A DNA stretch of 64,000 bases from Streptomyces sp. NBC_00353. GTDB taxonomy: Bacteria; Actinomycetota; Actinomycetes; Streptomycetales; Streptomycetaceae. The stretch is from contig NZ_CP107985.1 of the NCBI RefSeq assembly GCF_036108815.1, forward strand, positions 9,421,501 through 9,485,500, given 5' to 3'. Shown here one piece after another: positions 53,360-62,587 of this stretch; within the stretch, counting starts at the first letter, position 1; each line of letters opens with the position of its first letter. A model generated the notes under the pieces. The model was not told the DNA's origin, did not search any database, and saw only the letters and a program-made list of their open reading frames with translations. A program made the translations under genes and the position numbers.

Positions 53360-54295
53360 TCAGCTGTTCCGCCGGTACGCTCCGGGTGCGGTCCCGTGCG
53401 TGCGTTTGAACGCGTTGGCGAAGGCGAACTCGGATGTGTAGCCCACCTGGGCAGCGATGGATCTCAACGGTGCGTCCGATGTGCGTAGCAGGCGCGCTGC
53501 CGTGGTCATCCGCCACCAGGTCAGGTAGCCGAGGGGCGGTTGGCCGATCAGCAGGGCGAAGCGTCTGGCGAACGGTGCCCGGGAGAGTCCGGCTTCCGCA
53601 GCGAGTTTCGCCACGGTCCAGGGTGCTGCCGGGTCTCGGTGGATGGCGTGGAGGGCGGCGGTGACCGGTGGGTCGTTCAGTGCGGCGGCCCATCCGGTGG
53701 TGTCTCCTCGGGCGGGCTGTTCGGTGAACCAGATGCGCAGGATGTACAGCAGCAGTGTGTCCAGGAGGGCGGGGACGACTGCGTCCGTGCCCAGACGCGG
53801 GTACTCCATCTCGGCGGCCAGGAGTTGCACGGCTGAGCGCAACTCGGGATGGCGGCCCGAGTGTGCCGGCAAGTGGATCAGATCCGGGAGGGTCAGCAGC
53901 AGCGGGTGAGTGCGGGACGGGTCGAGCTGGTAGGCCCCGCAGAGCACTACGGTGACCGGACCGCCGTCTCCGCTCCGGTCGACGCTGTCCGAGGCGTAGG
54001 CGTCGTACTGCTCGTGGTTGTCGGGGCCGCATGCAGAGGCTGTCACGAGGGATTCGGGGCTGTCGGCCAGGGTGTGCCCGCTGCCGTGGGGGAGGAACAC
54101 CACGTCGCCCGTGCCCAGTTGGACGGGCTCCGCGTTCGGAGGCAGCAGCCAGCAGGAACCCTGCAGGATCACCTGGAAGCCCGCCGACCCGGGGACGGAG
54201 GCGAACTCCTGTCCCCACGGGGCATGCCACCGCACATGCGCCGACCGGGGCCGGCCGGTCCGTGTCACCGCGACTACGTCGCTGAGTACATCCAT
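53360..54295 (-). CDS. AraC family regulator with cupin domain
   Basis: 311 residues: N-terminal AraC-binding-like cupin (about 1-170; FQVILQGSCWLLPPNAEPVQLGTGDVVFLPHGSGHTL) and C-terminal double HTH (WTVAKLAAEAGLSRAPFARRFALLIGQPPLGYLTWWRM and RSIAAQVGYTSEFAFANAFKRTHGTAPGAYRR). Divergent from the MDR gene with 89 bases between start codons, the usual layout for an AraC/Cupin_6 protein that controls the adjacent oxidoreductase. Confidence 0.92.
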   Translation of the reverse strand: MDVLSDVVAVTRTGRPRSAHVRWHAPWGQEFASVPGSAGFQVILQGSCWLLPPNAEPVQLGTGDVVFLPHGSGHTLADSPESLVTASACGPDNHEQYDAYASDSVDRSGDGGPVTVVLCGAYQLDPSRTHPLLLTLPDLIHLPAHSGRHPELRSAVQLLAAEMEYPRLGTDAVVPALLDTLLLYILRIWFTEQPARGDTTGWAAALNDPPVTAALHAIHRDPAAPWTVAKLAAEAGLSRAPFARRFALLIGQPPLGYLTWWRMTTAARLLRTSDAPLRSIAAQVGYTSEFAFANAFKRTHGTAPGAYRRNS

Positions 54296-54384
54296 GCGCC
54301 GAGAGTACGGGTGCGAGACGCACGCGCATGAACTGGGCGGTCTGGCGCATGGATCGTCTCCGAGTGCGGTCGTAGATTCGCGGC

Positions 54385-55317
54385 ATGACGATGATGAAGA
54401 CCACGCGAATCCACGAGTACGGCGATGCCTCCGTGGTCCGCTACGACGCCGTCCCCCGTCCGCGGCCCGCCTTCGGTGAAGTGCTTGTCCATGTCGCCGC
54501 GACCTCGTTCAATCCCACCGAGGCCGCTCTGCGCGCCGGACTGCTGCACGCGTTCTTCCCCGTGGACCTGCCCTACACGCTCGGCTGGGACGTCGCCGGC
54601 ACTGTGGCCGAGATCGGCGCAGGGACGGAGGGCTTCGCCGTCGGCGACCGGGTCATCGGGCGGCTCGACAGCGGGGGTGCGGCTGCCGAGTACGTCCGCG
54701 CGCCCGCTGCCGTGCTGGTCGCCGCGCCGGCGTCCATCCCTCTCGCGAACGCTGCAGCCCTTCCCGTGGCCGGACTGACGGCCTGGCAGGCGGTGTTCGA
54801 GCACGGGAAGGTGGCCGCTGGTCAGCGGGTGCTGGTAAACGGTGCGGGTGGCGGCGTCGGAGGCTTCGTGACGCAGCTCGCCAAGTACGCGGGGGCGGAG
54901 GTGATCGCCACGGCCAGTCCTCGGAGCACCGAGGTGGTCCTGCGGCAGGGGGCGGATCAAGTGATCAACTACACCGCCAGGCCGGTGAGCGCCGCGCTCG
55001 ACGGTCCGGTGGACACTCTGCTCAACCTGGTCCCGCTGAGCCCGCCGGGCGCCGCAGCTCTGGCGCCTCTGGTGCGGCGCGGCGGGAGGATCATCTCGAT
55101 CGCAACCCCGATCGAGCCGGCTGCCGACGCCGGGGTGAGCGCGATGCACATGGTCGCCCGCAACGATGTCGCACATCTTGCGGCGCTCGTGGAACTCGTC
55201 GACGCGGCCGCGCTCAGCATCGACATCAGCGAGTCGCGGCCACTGACCGACCTCGCAGACGTCCATCACCTCAGCGAAGCCGGACGGACCCGAGGCAAGG
55301 TCATCGTCATCCCTTGA
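54385..55317 (+). CDS. zinc-independent MDR oxidoreductase (quinone reductase-like)
   Basis: 310 residues of the medium-chain dehydrogenase/reductase superfamily: GroES-like start (IHEYGDASVVRYDAVPRPRPAFGEVLVHV), FPVDLPYTLGWDVAGTVAEIGAG, and nucleotide loop VLVNGAGGGVGGFVTQLAKYAGAEVIATA. No zinc-ligand cysteines are seen, so it belongs to the NADPH:quinone reductase type. Controlled probably by the divergent AraC protein. Substrate unknown. Confidence 0.9.
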   Translation: MTMMKTTRIHEYGDASVVRYDAVPRPRPAFGEVLVHVAATSFNPTEAALRAGLLHAFFPVDLPYTLGWDVAGTVAEIGAGTEGFAVGDRVIGRLDSGGAAAEYVRAPAAVLVAAPASIPLANAAALPVAGLTAWQAVFEHGKVAAGQRVLVNGAGGGVGGFVTQLAKYAGAEVIATASPRSTEVVLRQGADQVINYTARPVSAALDGPVDTLLNLVPLSPPGAAALAPLVRRGGRIISIATPIEPAADAGVSAMHMVARNDVAHLAALVELVDAAALSIDISESRPLTDLADVHHLSEAGRTRGKVIVIP

Positions 55318-55793
55318 GCCCAGGCGGCCGGACCTTGATCTCGGGTCCCGCGCCGGCCAGTCGCTGGGCACGTTCCCGTGTACCTGGCTGAGCACCTTGA
55401 CGAGTACGCCGACACGGGACCGCTGGACAGTCCCAGGACCCGCCCTGTTACGTGAGCCTCTTCATGACGGCACGCGGTGAAGCGGCGACCCTGCTTGTCC
55501 GTCCCCTCACCACGGTGACGCCGGCGGCACTGAGCCGCATGACTGTCATGACGCCTGCCGGCGTACCGCGTCAAGTTACCTAGGAAGACGCCACCACCCC
55601 GTGCGGAGCCCAGGTCACATTCCGGATTACCGATGGGGCAGCCCAGGCCCAGCATGGAAATGCGCCGGAAAGCAGGAGAGGGCCACACGGTCCCAGCGCC
55701 GGCCAGTGGGATCGACGCGTCGCAAAAACGTCTGCGAACCCGTCGCCGAATCCCGCCTCACCTGCAATTCATTGAGACATCAAGGAGACCACC
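55318..55793. other. intergenic region
   Basis: 476 bases upstream of the epoxide hydrolase. No gene recognised; AAGGAGA at 55780-55786 is its ribosome site. Confidence 0.4.
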
Positions 55794-56990
55794 ATGTCTG
55801 TTACCTCTGACCAGCATGCGATTCGTCCGTTCACGTTCGAGTTCCCCGAGGCGGACCTCAAGGACCTGCGGGCGCGCATCGAGGCCACGCGCTGGCCGGA
55901 GAGGGAGACTGTCGTCGACCAGTCGCAGGGCACCCAGCTGGCCACGATGCAGAAGCTGGCGCACTACTGGGCGTCGGAGTACGACTGGCGCAAGGTCGAG
56001 GCGAAGCTGAACTCCTACCCGCAGTTCATCACCGAGATCGACGGGCTGGACATCCACTTCGTCCACGTCCGCTCGAAGCACGAGAACGCCATGCCGGTGA
56101 TCGTGACGCACGGGTGGCCGGGTTCGGTCATCGAGCAGCTGAAGATCATCGAGCCGCTCACCAACCCCACGGCCCACGGCGGCGACGCCTCGGACGCCTT
56201 CCACGTGATCATCCCGTCGATGCCCGGCTACGGCTTCTCCGGCAAGCCCACCGAGAAGGGCTGGGGCCCGGAGCGCATCGCCCGTGCGTGGGGTGAGCTG
56301 ATGAAGCGCCTGGGCTACACCAAGTATGTGGCGCAGGGCGGCGACTGGGGTGCGATCGTCACCGACCTGATGGGTGCGCAGGAGCCCGAGGGTCTGGTGG
56401 GCATCCACACCAACATGCCCAAGGTGATCCCGGCCGGCATCGATGCCGCGCTCGCCAAGGGTGACCCGCTGCCCGAGGGTCTGTCGCTTTCCGACGAGGA
56501 GAAGGTGGCCGTCGAGCAGCTGGGCTTCACCTACAAGCACGTCTACTACGCATACATGATGGGGGACCGCCCGCAGTCGCTGACCGGGCTGGCGGACTCC
56601 CCGGTCGGTCTGGCGGCGTTCATGCTCGACCACGACGCGAAGAGCCTGGCCATGATCTCCCGGTCCTTCGACGGGGTGACCGAGGGCCTGTCCCGGGACG
56701 ACGTCCTGGACAACATCACGCTGTTCTGGCTGACCAACACGGCGATCTCCGCGGCCCGTCTGTATGCGGAGAACACGACCTCGTTCTTCGGTATCAACAA
56801 CGTCAAGCTCCCGGTCGCCGTCAGCGCCTTCCCCGACGAGCTCTACCAGGCCCCCAAGAGCTGGACCGAGCAGGCCTACCCCAACCTCGTCCACTACAAC
56901 CGGCTCCCCAAGGGCGGCCACTTCGCCGCCTGGGAGCAGCCGGAGTACTTCGTGAACGAGGTCCGCACCGGCTTCCGCCCCATGCGCTGA
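55794..56990 (+). CDS. epoxide hydrolase (EHN-type)
   Basis: 398 residues: an N-terminal EHN domain (about 1-110; FEFPEADLKDLRARIEATRWPE, YWASEYDWRKVEAKLNSYPQF) and an alpha/beta hydrolase fold. Oxyanion motif HGWPGS, nucleophile Asp in QGGDWGAIVTD and catalytic His in GGHFAAWEQPEYF are intact, so an active microsomal-type epoxide hydrolase is expected. ATG at 55794 after AAGGAGACC. A double hairpin follows. Neighbouring MDR and flavoprotein genes suggest handling of xenobiotic or natural-product epoxides. Confidence 0.94.
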   Translation: MSVTSDQHAIRPFTFEFPEADLKDLRARIEATRWPERETVVDQSQGTQLATMQKLAHYWASEYDWRKVEAKLNSYPQFITEIDGLDIHFVHVRSKHENAMPVIVTHGWPGSVIEQLKIIEPLTNPTAHGGDASDAFHVIIPSMPGYGFSGKPTEKGWGPERIARAWGELMKRLGYTKYVAQGGDWGAIVTDLMGAQEPEGLVGIHTNMPKVIPAGIDAALAKGDPLPEGLSLSDEEKVAVEQLGFTYKHVYYAYMMGDRPQSLTGLADSPVGLAAFMLDHDAKSLAMISRSFDGVTEGLSRDDVLDNITLFWLTNTAISAARLYAENTTSFFGINNVKLPVAVSAFPDELYQAPKSWTEQAYPNLVHYNRLPKGGHFAAWEQPEYFVNEVRTGFRPMR

Positions 56991-57029
56991 CCGACCGCGC
57001 CCGACCGACAACACACGCCCTCGCTCGAC

Positions 57030-57071
57030 GGGGCGGCCAGGCGGCTCGACACCGAGCCACCCGGCCGCCCC
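57030..57071 (+). terminator. terminator after the epoxide hydrolase
   Basis: Two nested stems: outer GGGGCGGCC / GGCCGCCCC, inner GGCTCG / CGAGCC with loop ACAC. Starts 39 bases after the stop. Confidence 0.7.
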
Positions 57072-57236
57072 GGGGCCCACGGCCGCCCCGAGCGTCTCGT
57101 CCACGAGCTCACTCCGGGCGCGCCACCGGCACATCATGTGCGGTTTCCCGCCGGCGCGTGCGGACGCCGGAGATCACATCCCCACGCTCTGTCCCTTTGC
57201 AGCGGCCGCCATGTCGGTGACGCAGACTCCCCACAG

Positions 57237-57599
57237 CACCGTTCCTGGGCAGTGAGCAGGAGTGAGTCCTGACTCACCGGCGCGCCCCGAACGGTGTTGG
57301 GCGCGCTGGTCCTCCGCTTTCGCGTCCCGGTCGGCGACGCATATCCCGTATGCGGTCCGTCCCGGGCGGGCGGGATCCCTACGACCTGGCCATAGGGGTG
57401 TGGCCAGAGGCGACGGGGAGGCCCCGCACCATCTCGCTGGTGACACGGGGGCCCCGACCGCTGACGCCACACCCGGCGTCCCAGATCGCACCGAGCACGC
57501 TACGCACACCCCGCCAGACACACCCACCGATCGTCGCACCGTTCACTCCATCGTGCCCATGTTCGCCAAAGCGGCTTGTGTGCCCAGCAGTTGTGAACC
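57237..57599 (-). repeat. ~363-bp repeat, copy 2
   Basis: Reverse-complement partner of 47109-47472. It begins ACCGTTCCTGGGCAGTGAGC and ends CAGTTGTGAACC. An IS200/IS605-type hairpin follows within 45 bases. Confidence 0.85.
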
Positions 57600-57642
57600 C
57601 TTCCGCCCCGGAAGGGTGCCATCCCAGATCTTGCGTGGGAAT

Positions 57643-57660
57643 CCCGGCCTTCAGGCCGGG
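57643..57660 (+). repeat. IS200/IS605-like end hairpin (left-type)
   Basis: CCCGGCC-TTCA-GGCCGGG preceded by GGAAT, like the subterminal hairpins of Streptomyces TnpB elements. A similar hairpin in the same orientation lies at 59741-59758; mycothione reductase is between them. No tnpB is present. Confidence 0.5.
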
Positions 57661-58153
57661 CGGGAAACGCATCCTGAGACCCGGAGCCGCGAAGCGGCGT
57701 AGTACGGTGCGATCCTGCTTCGGCAGCGGTCAGGGCTTGGCCGTCATGAGACCCAGTGCGGTCAAGTGAGAAGCCGCCTCGTTTACGAGGGGGAGGAGTC
57801 ACCGTCATTTCCGGAGAACGCATGTCCTTGGGCAGCAGCTCTGCCCGTCGACGCCTCGTGGCTGCCGGCCGTCACGGACTACGCGAAGGGCCGGCACAGC
57901 GGGGGAGCAGCGTCCGAACGCCTGCGAGACCTCTGGCTCGCCGGACAAGGGCGGCGTCGCCGTACCACAGCGCTCCCGGCCGCGCTCACAGGGCTCGATC
58001 ATTCCGGCCGCCGACAGGACACGGCGACACGATGAGCCGTCGGGACGTGCACGGAAAGGGCCGCGAGGTCAGAATCGGGATGGAACGGACTCGCGGTCTC
58101 CCGGGAGGCCATGCCCGTAAGGCCAGAATTTCGCCGGCGGAAGGTGGACGGGC
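57661..58153. other. region upstream of mycothione reductase
   Basis: 490 bases with no convincing gene. Weak ribosome site GGAAGGTGG at 58139-58147 serves the next gene. Confidence 0.4.
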
Positions 58154-59506
58154 ATGCAGCATTACGATCTTGTGGTTCTGGGGACGGGCAGCGGCAACAT
58201 GCTGCTCGACGGGTTCGCTCATCTGCGCGTCGCCATCGTGGAACCGGACCGCTTCGGCGGCACATGTCTCAACCGGGGCTGCATCCCGAGCAAGATGTTC
58301 GTCGTCACCGCCGACGCGGTCGAGGGCGCGCGGGCGGCAGCGCGGCTCGGCGTCAATACGACCGTTGAGCCCATCGACTGGAAAGCCATCCGCGACCGGG
58401 TGTTCCACCATATCGATCCCCTGCACGACAGCGCGCTGAACTACCGCAGGGAAAACGGCGTCGACGTGTACACCGAAGAGGGCCGATTCGTCGCGCCGCG
58501 GGTGCTGCAGGTCGGAACCGAGCAGATCACCGCTGACACGTTCATCGTCGCGGTCGGGTCACGGCCTGTGGTGCCGGACATCCCTGGACTCGACACCGTG
58601 CCGTACCACACCTCGGACACCATCATGCGGATCGACGACGTGCCCGCATCCATGGCCGTCGTCGGTGGAGGTTTCATCGCGGCCGAGTTCAGCCATGTAT
58701 TCGGTGCATTCGGCACGGATATCACGATCGTGCAGCGGGGGCCGCGCCTGCTGATGGCGGAGGACGAGCAGGTGTCGGCGCGGTTCACCGAACTCGTATC
58801 GCAGCGACATCGCGTACTTGTCGATGCTGCCGTCACCTCTGTCGAACGGGATGGTGACGGCGTCGCAGTCACCGTGACCTGTCCGGGGGGCGACCATGTC
58901 GTGCGGGCGGCGACGCTGCTGGTGTGTGTCGGCCGCCGCCCCAACAGCGACCGGCTGGACGCGGCCGCAGGCGGGCTGGAACTCGACGAACACGGCCACA
59001 TCGTGACCGACAGCGCCTACCGCACCTCTGTACCGGGGGTCTGGGCGCTCGGCGACGTGGTGAACCACTTCCAGCTCAAGCACATGGCCAATGCCGAGTC
59101 GCGGCTCGTGCGGCACAACGTGCTCCATCCGCAGGACGTGCGCACGCTGGCCAACAAGGTCGCCCCGCATGCGGTCTTCACAAGCCCGCAGATCGCGAGT
59201 GTCGGACTGACCGAGCAGGAGGCGCGCCGTCGCAAGATCGAATACCTGGTGAGTGTCCGTGACTACGCAGAGACCGCATACGGGTGGGCTCTGGAGGACA
59301 CCACCAGCTTCGTGAAAGTCCTGGCGAACCCTGTTGACCGTACGATCCTTGGCGCGCACATCATCGGCCCGCAGGCTGCGACGCTCATTCAGCCATTGAT
59401 CCAGGCGATGACGCTGGGCCTGACGGTGGACCGGATCGGCCGGGACGTGCTGTATATCCACCCTGCATTGACCGAAGCTGTCGAACAGGCCCTGCTGGAC
59501 CTGTAG
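58154..59506 (+). CDS. mtr: mycothione reductase
   Basis: 450-residue flavoprotein of the disulfide reductase family that reduces mycothiol disulfide with NADPH. FAD loop VVLGTGSGNMLLDGF, redox pair Cys38/Cys43 in GGTCLNRGCIPSKM, NADPH loop VVGGGFIAAEFSHVFGAFG and C-terminal HPALTEAVEQALLDL are characteristic of the actinobacterial Mtr rather than lipoamide dehydrogenase. ATG at 58154 follows GGAAGGTGG. It maintains the low-molecular-weight thiol pool and fits the redox character of the surrounding genes. Confidence 0.92.
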   Translation: MQHYDLVVLGTGSGNMLLDGFAHLRVAIVEPDRFGGTCLNRGCIPSKMFVVTADAVEGARAAARLGVNTTVEPIDWKAIRDRVFHHIDPLHDSALNYRRENGVDVYTEEGRFVAPRVLQVGTEQITADTFIVAVGSRPVVPDIPGLDTVPYHTSDTIMRIDDVPASMAVVGGGFIAAEFSHVFGAFGTDITIVQRGPRLLMAEDEQVSARFTELVSQRHRVLVDAAVTSVERDGDGVAVTVTCPGGDHVVRAATLLVCVGRRPNSDRLDAAAGGLELDEHGHIVTDSAYRTSVPGVWALGDVVNHFQLKHMANAESRLVRHNVLHPQDVRTLANKVAPHAVFTSPQIASVGLTEQEARRRKIEYLVSVRDYAETAYGWALEDTTSFVKVLANPVDRTILGAHIIGPQAATLIQPLIQAMTLGLTVDRIGRDVLYIHPALTEAVEQALLDL

Positions 59507-60327
59507 TCGTACGGCGCAGGTTCGACGAGAGCGACGTGGGTCCGCCGTCGCACCAGTACACGCAAGGACATTCGCGCCGACCGCCGGGTCGTATGCGCAG
59601 ATGCTCCCGCGGGAGTTGCATCGCACGTAGTCCCACGCCTGAGCGGAGCCGCGGTCCTTGACAGTCACCGGTCGCGGCCCGCCGGGCGCCGACGGTCCCG
59701 TGCCTGCGCGCGGCGCCCTCCGATTGTCCTGGGTGGGTATCCCCGGCTTCAGCCGGGGAGGATTCACCTGAGCGGCCTCCACCCGCGAGAGCCGCGAGCA
59801 CTGGCCGAAAAAGCGCTCTCCGTTCTGGCACGGATCTGGCAGTAACCGGCGAGAACCGTTCGCGAGCGTCCGAGGCTGCCCGTCTTGATGCGGGGCGACG
59901 CTACAGCGTAGTCAGACACTCGGCCTGCCGGTCGAGCGCGCGGCCAGGCCGCTGCCGGCCGACACCCGGAAGCCGGCAGCGGTCTTCGCCGGCGAGGGTT
60001 CGGCTGAGGCGCTGGCCCAGAAGGACGTGCGCGGCAAGGCCATGAATGATGCGGCGCAGCGACACCATCGGAATCGAGGAGCGGGCGAAGGCCGCCGCGG
60101 CGGGCGCGCGGGCGCTCCTGGTCGTCCACGAAGGCACCGCGAGCCACCCGGGACAAGGGCTCCTCAGTGCGGTTCGGGTGGGTAGCCAAGGTGAGCAGGT
60201 CCGGGGGAGACCCTGAGCACGGGGAATTTTCAAAGAGTCTCATCACCCCGTTCCTGTGGCAGCGAGCGGGCGCTCAGCGCCGGGCGTGCGGTTGCCCTCG
60301 TGTGGGGGTGGCGGGACTGTGGGACAC
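59507..60327. other. intergenic region
   Basis: 820 bases with no supported gene; minus-strand frames around 59764-60246 show fragments such as VSLRRIIHGLAAHVLLGQRL in changing frames, which suggests a decayed gene. Confidence 0.4.
59741..59758 (+). repeat. IS200/IS605-like end hairpin (right-type)
   Basis: CCCCGGCT-TC-AGCCGGGG followed by AGGATTCA, close to the right-end consensus of Streptomyces TnpB elements. Confidence 0.55.
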
Positions 60328-60600
60328 ATGGCGAGTCGGTATCAAGGCGATGCGTTGCTGGTCGCTGGGCATCTGCAGATCCCCGTTCAGGCCGAGCTGA
60401 TGGCCGGACCTGACGCTTGGCGCGGCAGTCTGCGCGGTGTCCCGACGAGCCGGATCTTTGACCTGCTCGACAGCGACGAGCTCCGGCTGTGCATGCCGAA
60501 CGGCCAGGAGCGTCGAGTCCGCCAGGAGCCGGCCAGTCACGCTCACGAGAGTGAGTTCACGATCGTGCCGATCTCGGGCGAGGGCTGCCCGCCGTTCTAG
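60328..60600 (+). CDS. small hypothetical protein
   Basis: 90 residues from the ATG at 60328: ASRYQGDALLVAGHLQIPVQ, AWRGSLRGVPTSRIFDLLDSDELRLCMPNGQE, ESEFTIVPISGEGCPPF. The sequence has ordinary codon use and a compact beta-rich look (a barrel-like fold such as SH3 is possible), but the family is not recognised. No clear operon partner. Confidence 0.5.
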   Translation: MASRYQGDALLVAGHLQIPVQAELMAGPDAWRGSLRGVPTSRIFDLLDSDELRLCMPNGQERRVRQEPASHAHESEFTIVPISGEGCPPF

Positions 60601-60703
60601 GCGTTCTCCTGACCCGTTCCCCTTGCTGGTGTCCTGCGCCACCGAATCCTGACCGTTCGCCGTCCTCGGATCATGACCTTGACCCGGCCGTGGCCGACCG
60701 GCG

Positions 60704-61204
60704 TCACTGCCGTGGCCGACCGTGTTGAGGCGATTCCTCGAAGCGGCCGGTCCGAGGCACCCGCGGGCCGCGGAACGGGAGCGTCCGGCTGAGGACGAGG
60801 TTGGTGGTCGTGCTCCCGAACTGGGCCAGCTCGTCGACGATCTCCTCCAGGTGGCCCATCGAGGTGGTCGCCACTTTGAGGATGTAGCAGTCGTCCCCGG
60901 TGGTGCGCAGGCACTCCAGGATCTCCGGGCGCTCCTCAAGCAGACGGCGCAACGGTTCGTGCCGGGTCCCCGGCCCCGGGTATTTCAGCCGGACCACCGA
61001 GAGCACCCCGTACCCCGTCCGCTCCAGGTCCACCTCCGCCCGGTACCCCGTGATCACCTCGGCCGCCTCCAGCCGCCGCACCCGCTCCTTCGTCGCCGAC
61101 GCGCTCAGGTTGACCCGCCGTGCCAGCTCCGTGAACGCGATCCGGCCCTCCCGCTGGACTTCGGCCAGGATCGCCCAGTCCGTCGCGTCAAGACTCTCGG
61201 TCAT
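60704..61204 (-). CDS. Lrp/AsnC family regulator
   Basis: 166 residues from the ATG at 61204 (TESLDATDWAILAEVQREGRIAFTELARRVNLSASATKERVRRLEAAEVITGYRAEVD). N-terminal HTH and C-terminal RAM domain (TTGDDCYILKVATTSMGHLEEIVDELAQFGSTTTNLVLSR), which binds amino acids. Divergent from the LLM gene with 94 bases between starts; control of that pair is likely. Confidence 0.92.
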   Translation of the reverse strand: MTESLDATDWAILAEVQREGRIAFTELARRVNLSASATKERVRRLEAAEVITGYRAEVDLERTGYGVLSVVRLKYPGPGTRHEPLRRLLEERPEILECLRTTGDDCYILKVATTSMGHLEEIVDELAQFGSTTTNLVLSRTLPFRGPRVPRTGRFEESPQHGRPRQ

Positions 61205-61298
61205 CCGCCCACAATACCGGCGGATCCACGGCCGAACCCCCTTTGGACAGGCGGGAAACCCTTCTGACGTCCGGTGCGCCCTGGCTAGGCTCGGCGGC

Positions 61299-62162
61299 GT
61301 GAAGATCGGAGTCAACGTCCTCAATTTCGGCCCCGGCAGCGACCCGGGAGTCCTTCGGAGCTGGGCCCGGACCGTGGAGGGCCTGGGCTTCGACCTGTTG
61401 ATGGTCTCGGACCACATCGCCATCACGCCCGACGTCGCCGAGCGCTATCCGGCACCCTTCTACGAGCCCTTCACCACCCTGTCCTGGCTGGCCGGCCTCA
61501 CCACCCGGGTCCGACTCGGCACGACGGTCCTCATCGCTCCCTACCGGCACCCGCTGCTCACCGCCCGGATGGCGGCCAACCTGGATGAGCTGAGCGGCGG
61601 CCGGCTGGTCCTGGGCGTGGGAGTGGGCTGGGCACGGCAGGAATTCGCCGCCCTCGGGGTCCCGTTCGAGCGGCGTGGACAACTGACCGACGAGCACCTG
61701 CGGGACATGCGGGCAGCGTGGGCGGACACCGCCTCCTACGGCGACCGGAGAATCCCCGTGTGGGTCGGCGGCAACAGCGACGCGGGGCTGCGCCGCGCCG
61801 TGCGGCTCGGGGACGCATGGCATCCTCTGCGCTGCACCATGCCGTGGCTGCGCGAAGCCGCGGTCAGGCTGAAGGCGTTCGCGGACGAGCAACGTCTGCC
61901 CGTGCCCGCCCTGGCCCCCCGGATCGCGCTCAGACTCACCGAGGCGCCGGTCGGCGGACCGGGCCGACTCGCCGGTGAGGGCACCATCGACCAGATCATG
62001 GATGACCTCGACCAGCTGCGGCTGCTGGGTGCCGAGGCCGTCGTCCTCGACCCGTACGACGGCGACCCCCGCGAGACCTGCCACCCGCAGGCGGCTTGGC
62101 AAGCACTCGACACGGTGGCCGCGCACCTGCACCCACCCCGCACCAGAACGGAGCAGTCATGA
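61299..62162 (+). CDS. LLM class F420/flavin-dependent oxidoreductase
   Basis: 287 residues of the luciferase-like monooxygenase fold: KIGVNVLNFGPGSDPG, GFDLLMVSDHIAITPDVAERYP, RVRLGTTVLIAPYRHPLLTARMAANLDELSGGRLVLGVGVGW and VWVGGNSDAG. In actinobacteria this group often uses F420. Start GTG at 61299. There is no ribosome site; instead TAGGCT at 61286-61291 and CTGACG at about 61264 form a promoter that would put the first transcribed base at the start codon, so a leaderless mRNA is likely. It overlaps the deaminase by four bases. Confidence 0.88.
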   Translation: MKIGVNVLNFGPGSDPGVLRSWARTVEGLGFDLLMVSDHIAITPDVAERYPAPFYEPFTTLSWLAGLTTRVRLGTTVLIAPYRHPLLTARMAANLDELSGGRLVLGVGVGWARQEFAALGVPFERRGQLTDEHLRDMRAAWADTASYGDRRIPVWVGGNSDAGLRRAVRLGDAWHPLRCTMPWLREAAVRLKAFADEQRLPVPALAPRIALRLTEAPVGGPGRLAGEGTIDQIMDDLDQLRLLGAEAVVLDPYDGDPRETCHPQAAWQALDTVAAHLHPPRTRTEQS

Positions 62163-62587
62163 CCACACCCGACGACCACGCCCTCCTCCGGCGGGCCATC
62201 GCGCTCGCGGCCCAGGCACGCGCGGCCGGCAACCCGCCGTTCGGCTCGCTGCTGTCGGGACCGGACGGAACGGTTGTGGCAGAGGAGCACAACACGACCC
62301 TCACCGACCAGGACATCACCGCGCACCCGGAACTGAAGCTGGCGAGGTGGGCCGCAAGAGAGCTGGACACGGCCACGGCGGCGGAAACCACGATGTACAC
62401 CAGCTGCCAGCCGTGCGAGATGTGCGAGGCGGTCATCCAACAGGCGGGGCTACGGCGGGTGGTGTTCGCCCTGTCCAACCAACAGCTTCTGGACATCAGG
62501 CCGGGCAGCGGCCGGCCGCCCGTGCCGCAGGACGGCCCCGCGCTGCTCGACGAGGTGCGGGCCGTGGTCGAGGGCTACTACCGATGA
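62159..62587 (+). CDS. nucleoside/cytidine deaminase-like protein
   Basis: 142 residues of the CMP/dCMP deaminase family. Zinc motifs: HPE (ITAHPELKLA) for HxE and TSCQPCEMC for PCxxC. A C-terminal region KSNQ-like SNQQLLDIRPGSGRPP fits the guanine deaminase/tRNA-type branch of the fold. Translationally coupled to the LLM gene (ATGA at 62159-62162), so they may act in one heterocycle pathway; the Lrp regulator is the likely controller. Confidence 0.9.
   Translation: MTTPDDHALLRRAIALAAQARAAGNPPFGSLLSGPDGTVVAEEHNTTLTDQDITAHPELKLARWAARELDTATAAETTMYTSCQPCEMCEAVIQQAGLRRVVFALSNQQLLDIRPGSGRPPVPQDGPALLDEVRAVVEGYYR

Noticed and set aside
51216..54404. Frame of more than 1,000 codons on the minus strand
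   Set aside because: It is antisense to the flavoprotein and crosses the AraC gene in another frame; its sequence is the usual Ala/Arg/Gly/Asp-rich shadow of high-GC coding DNA.
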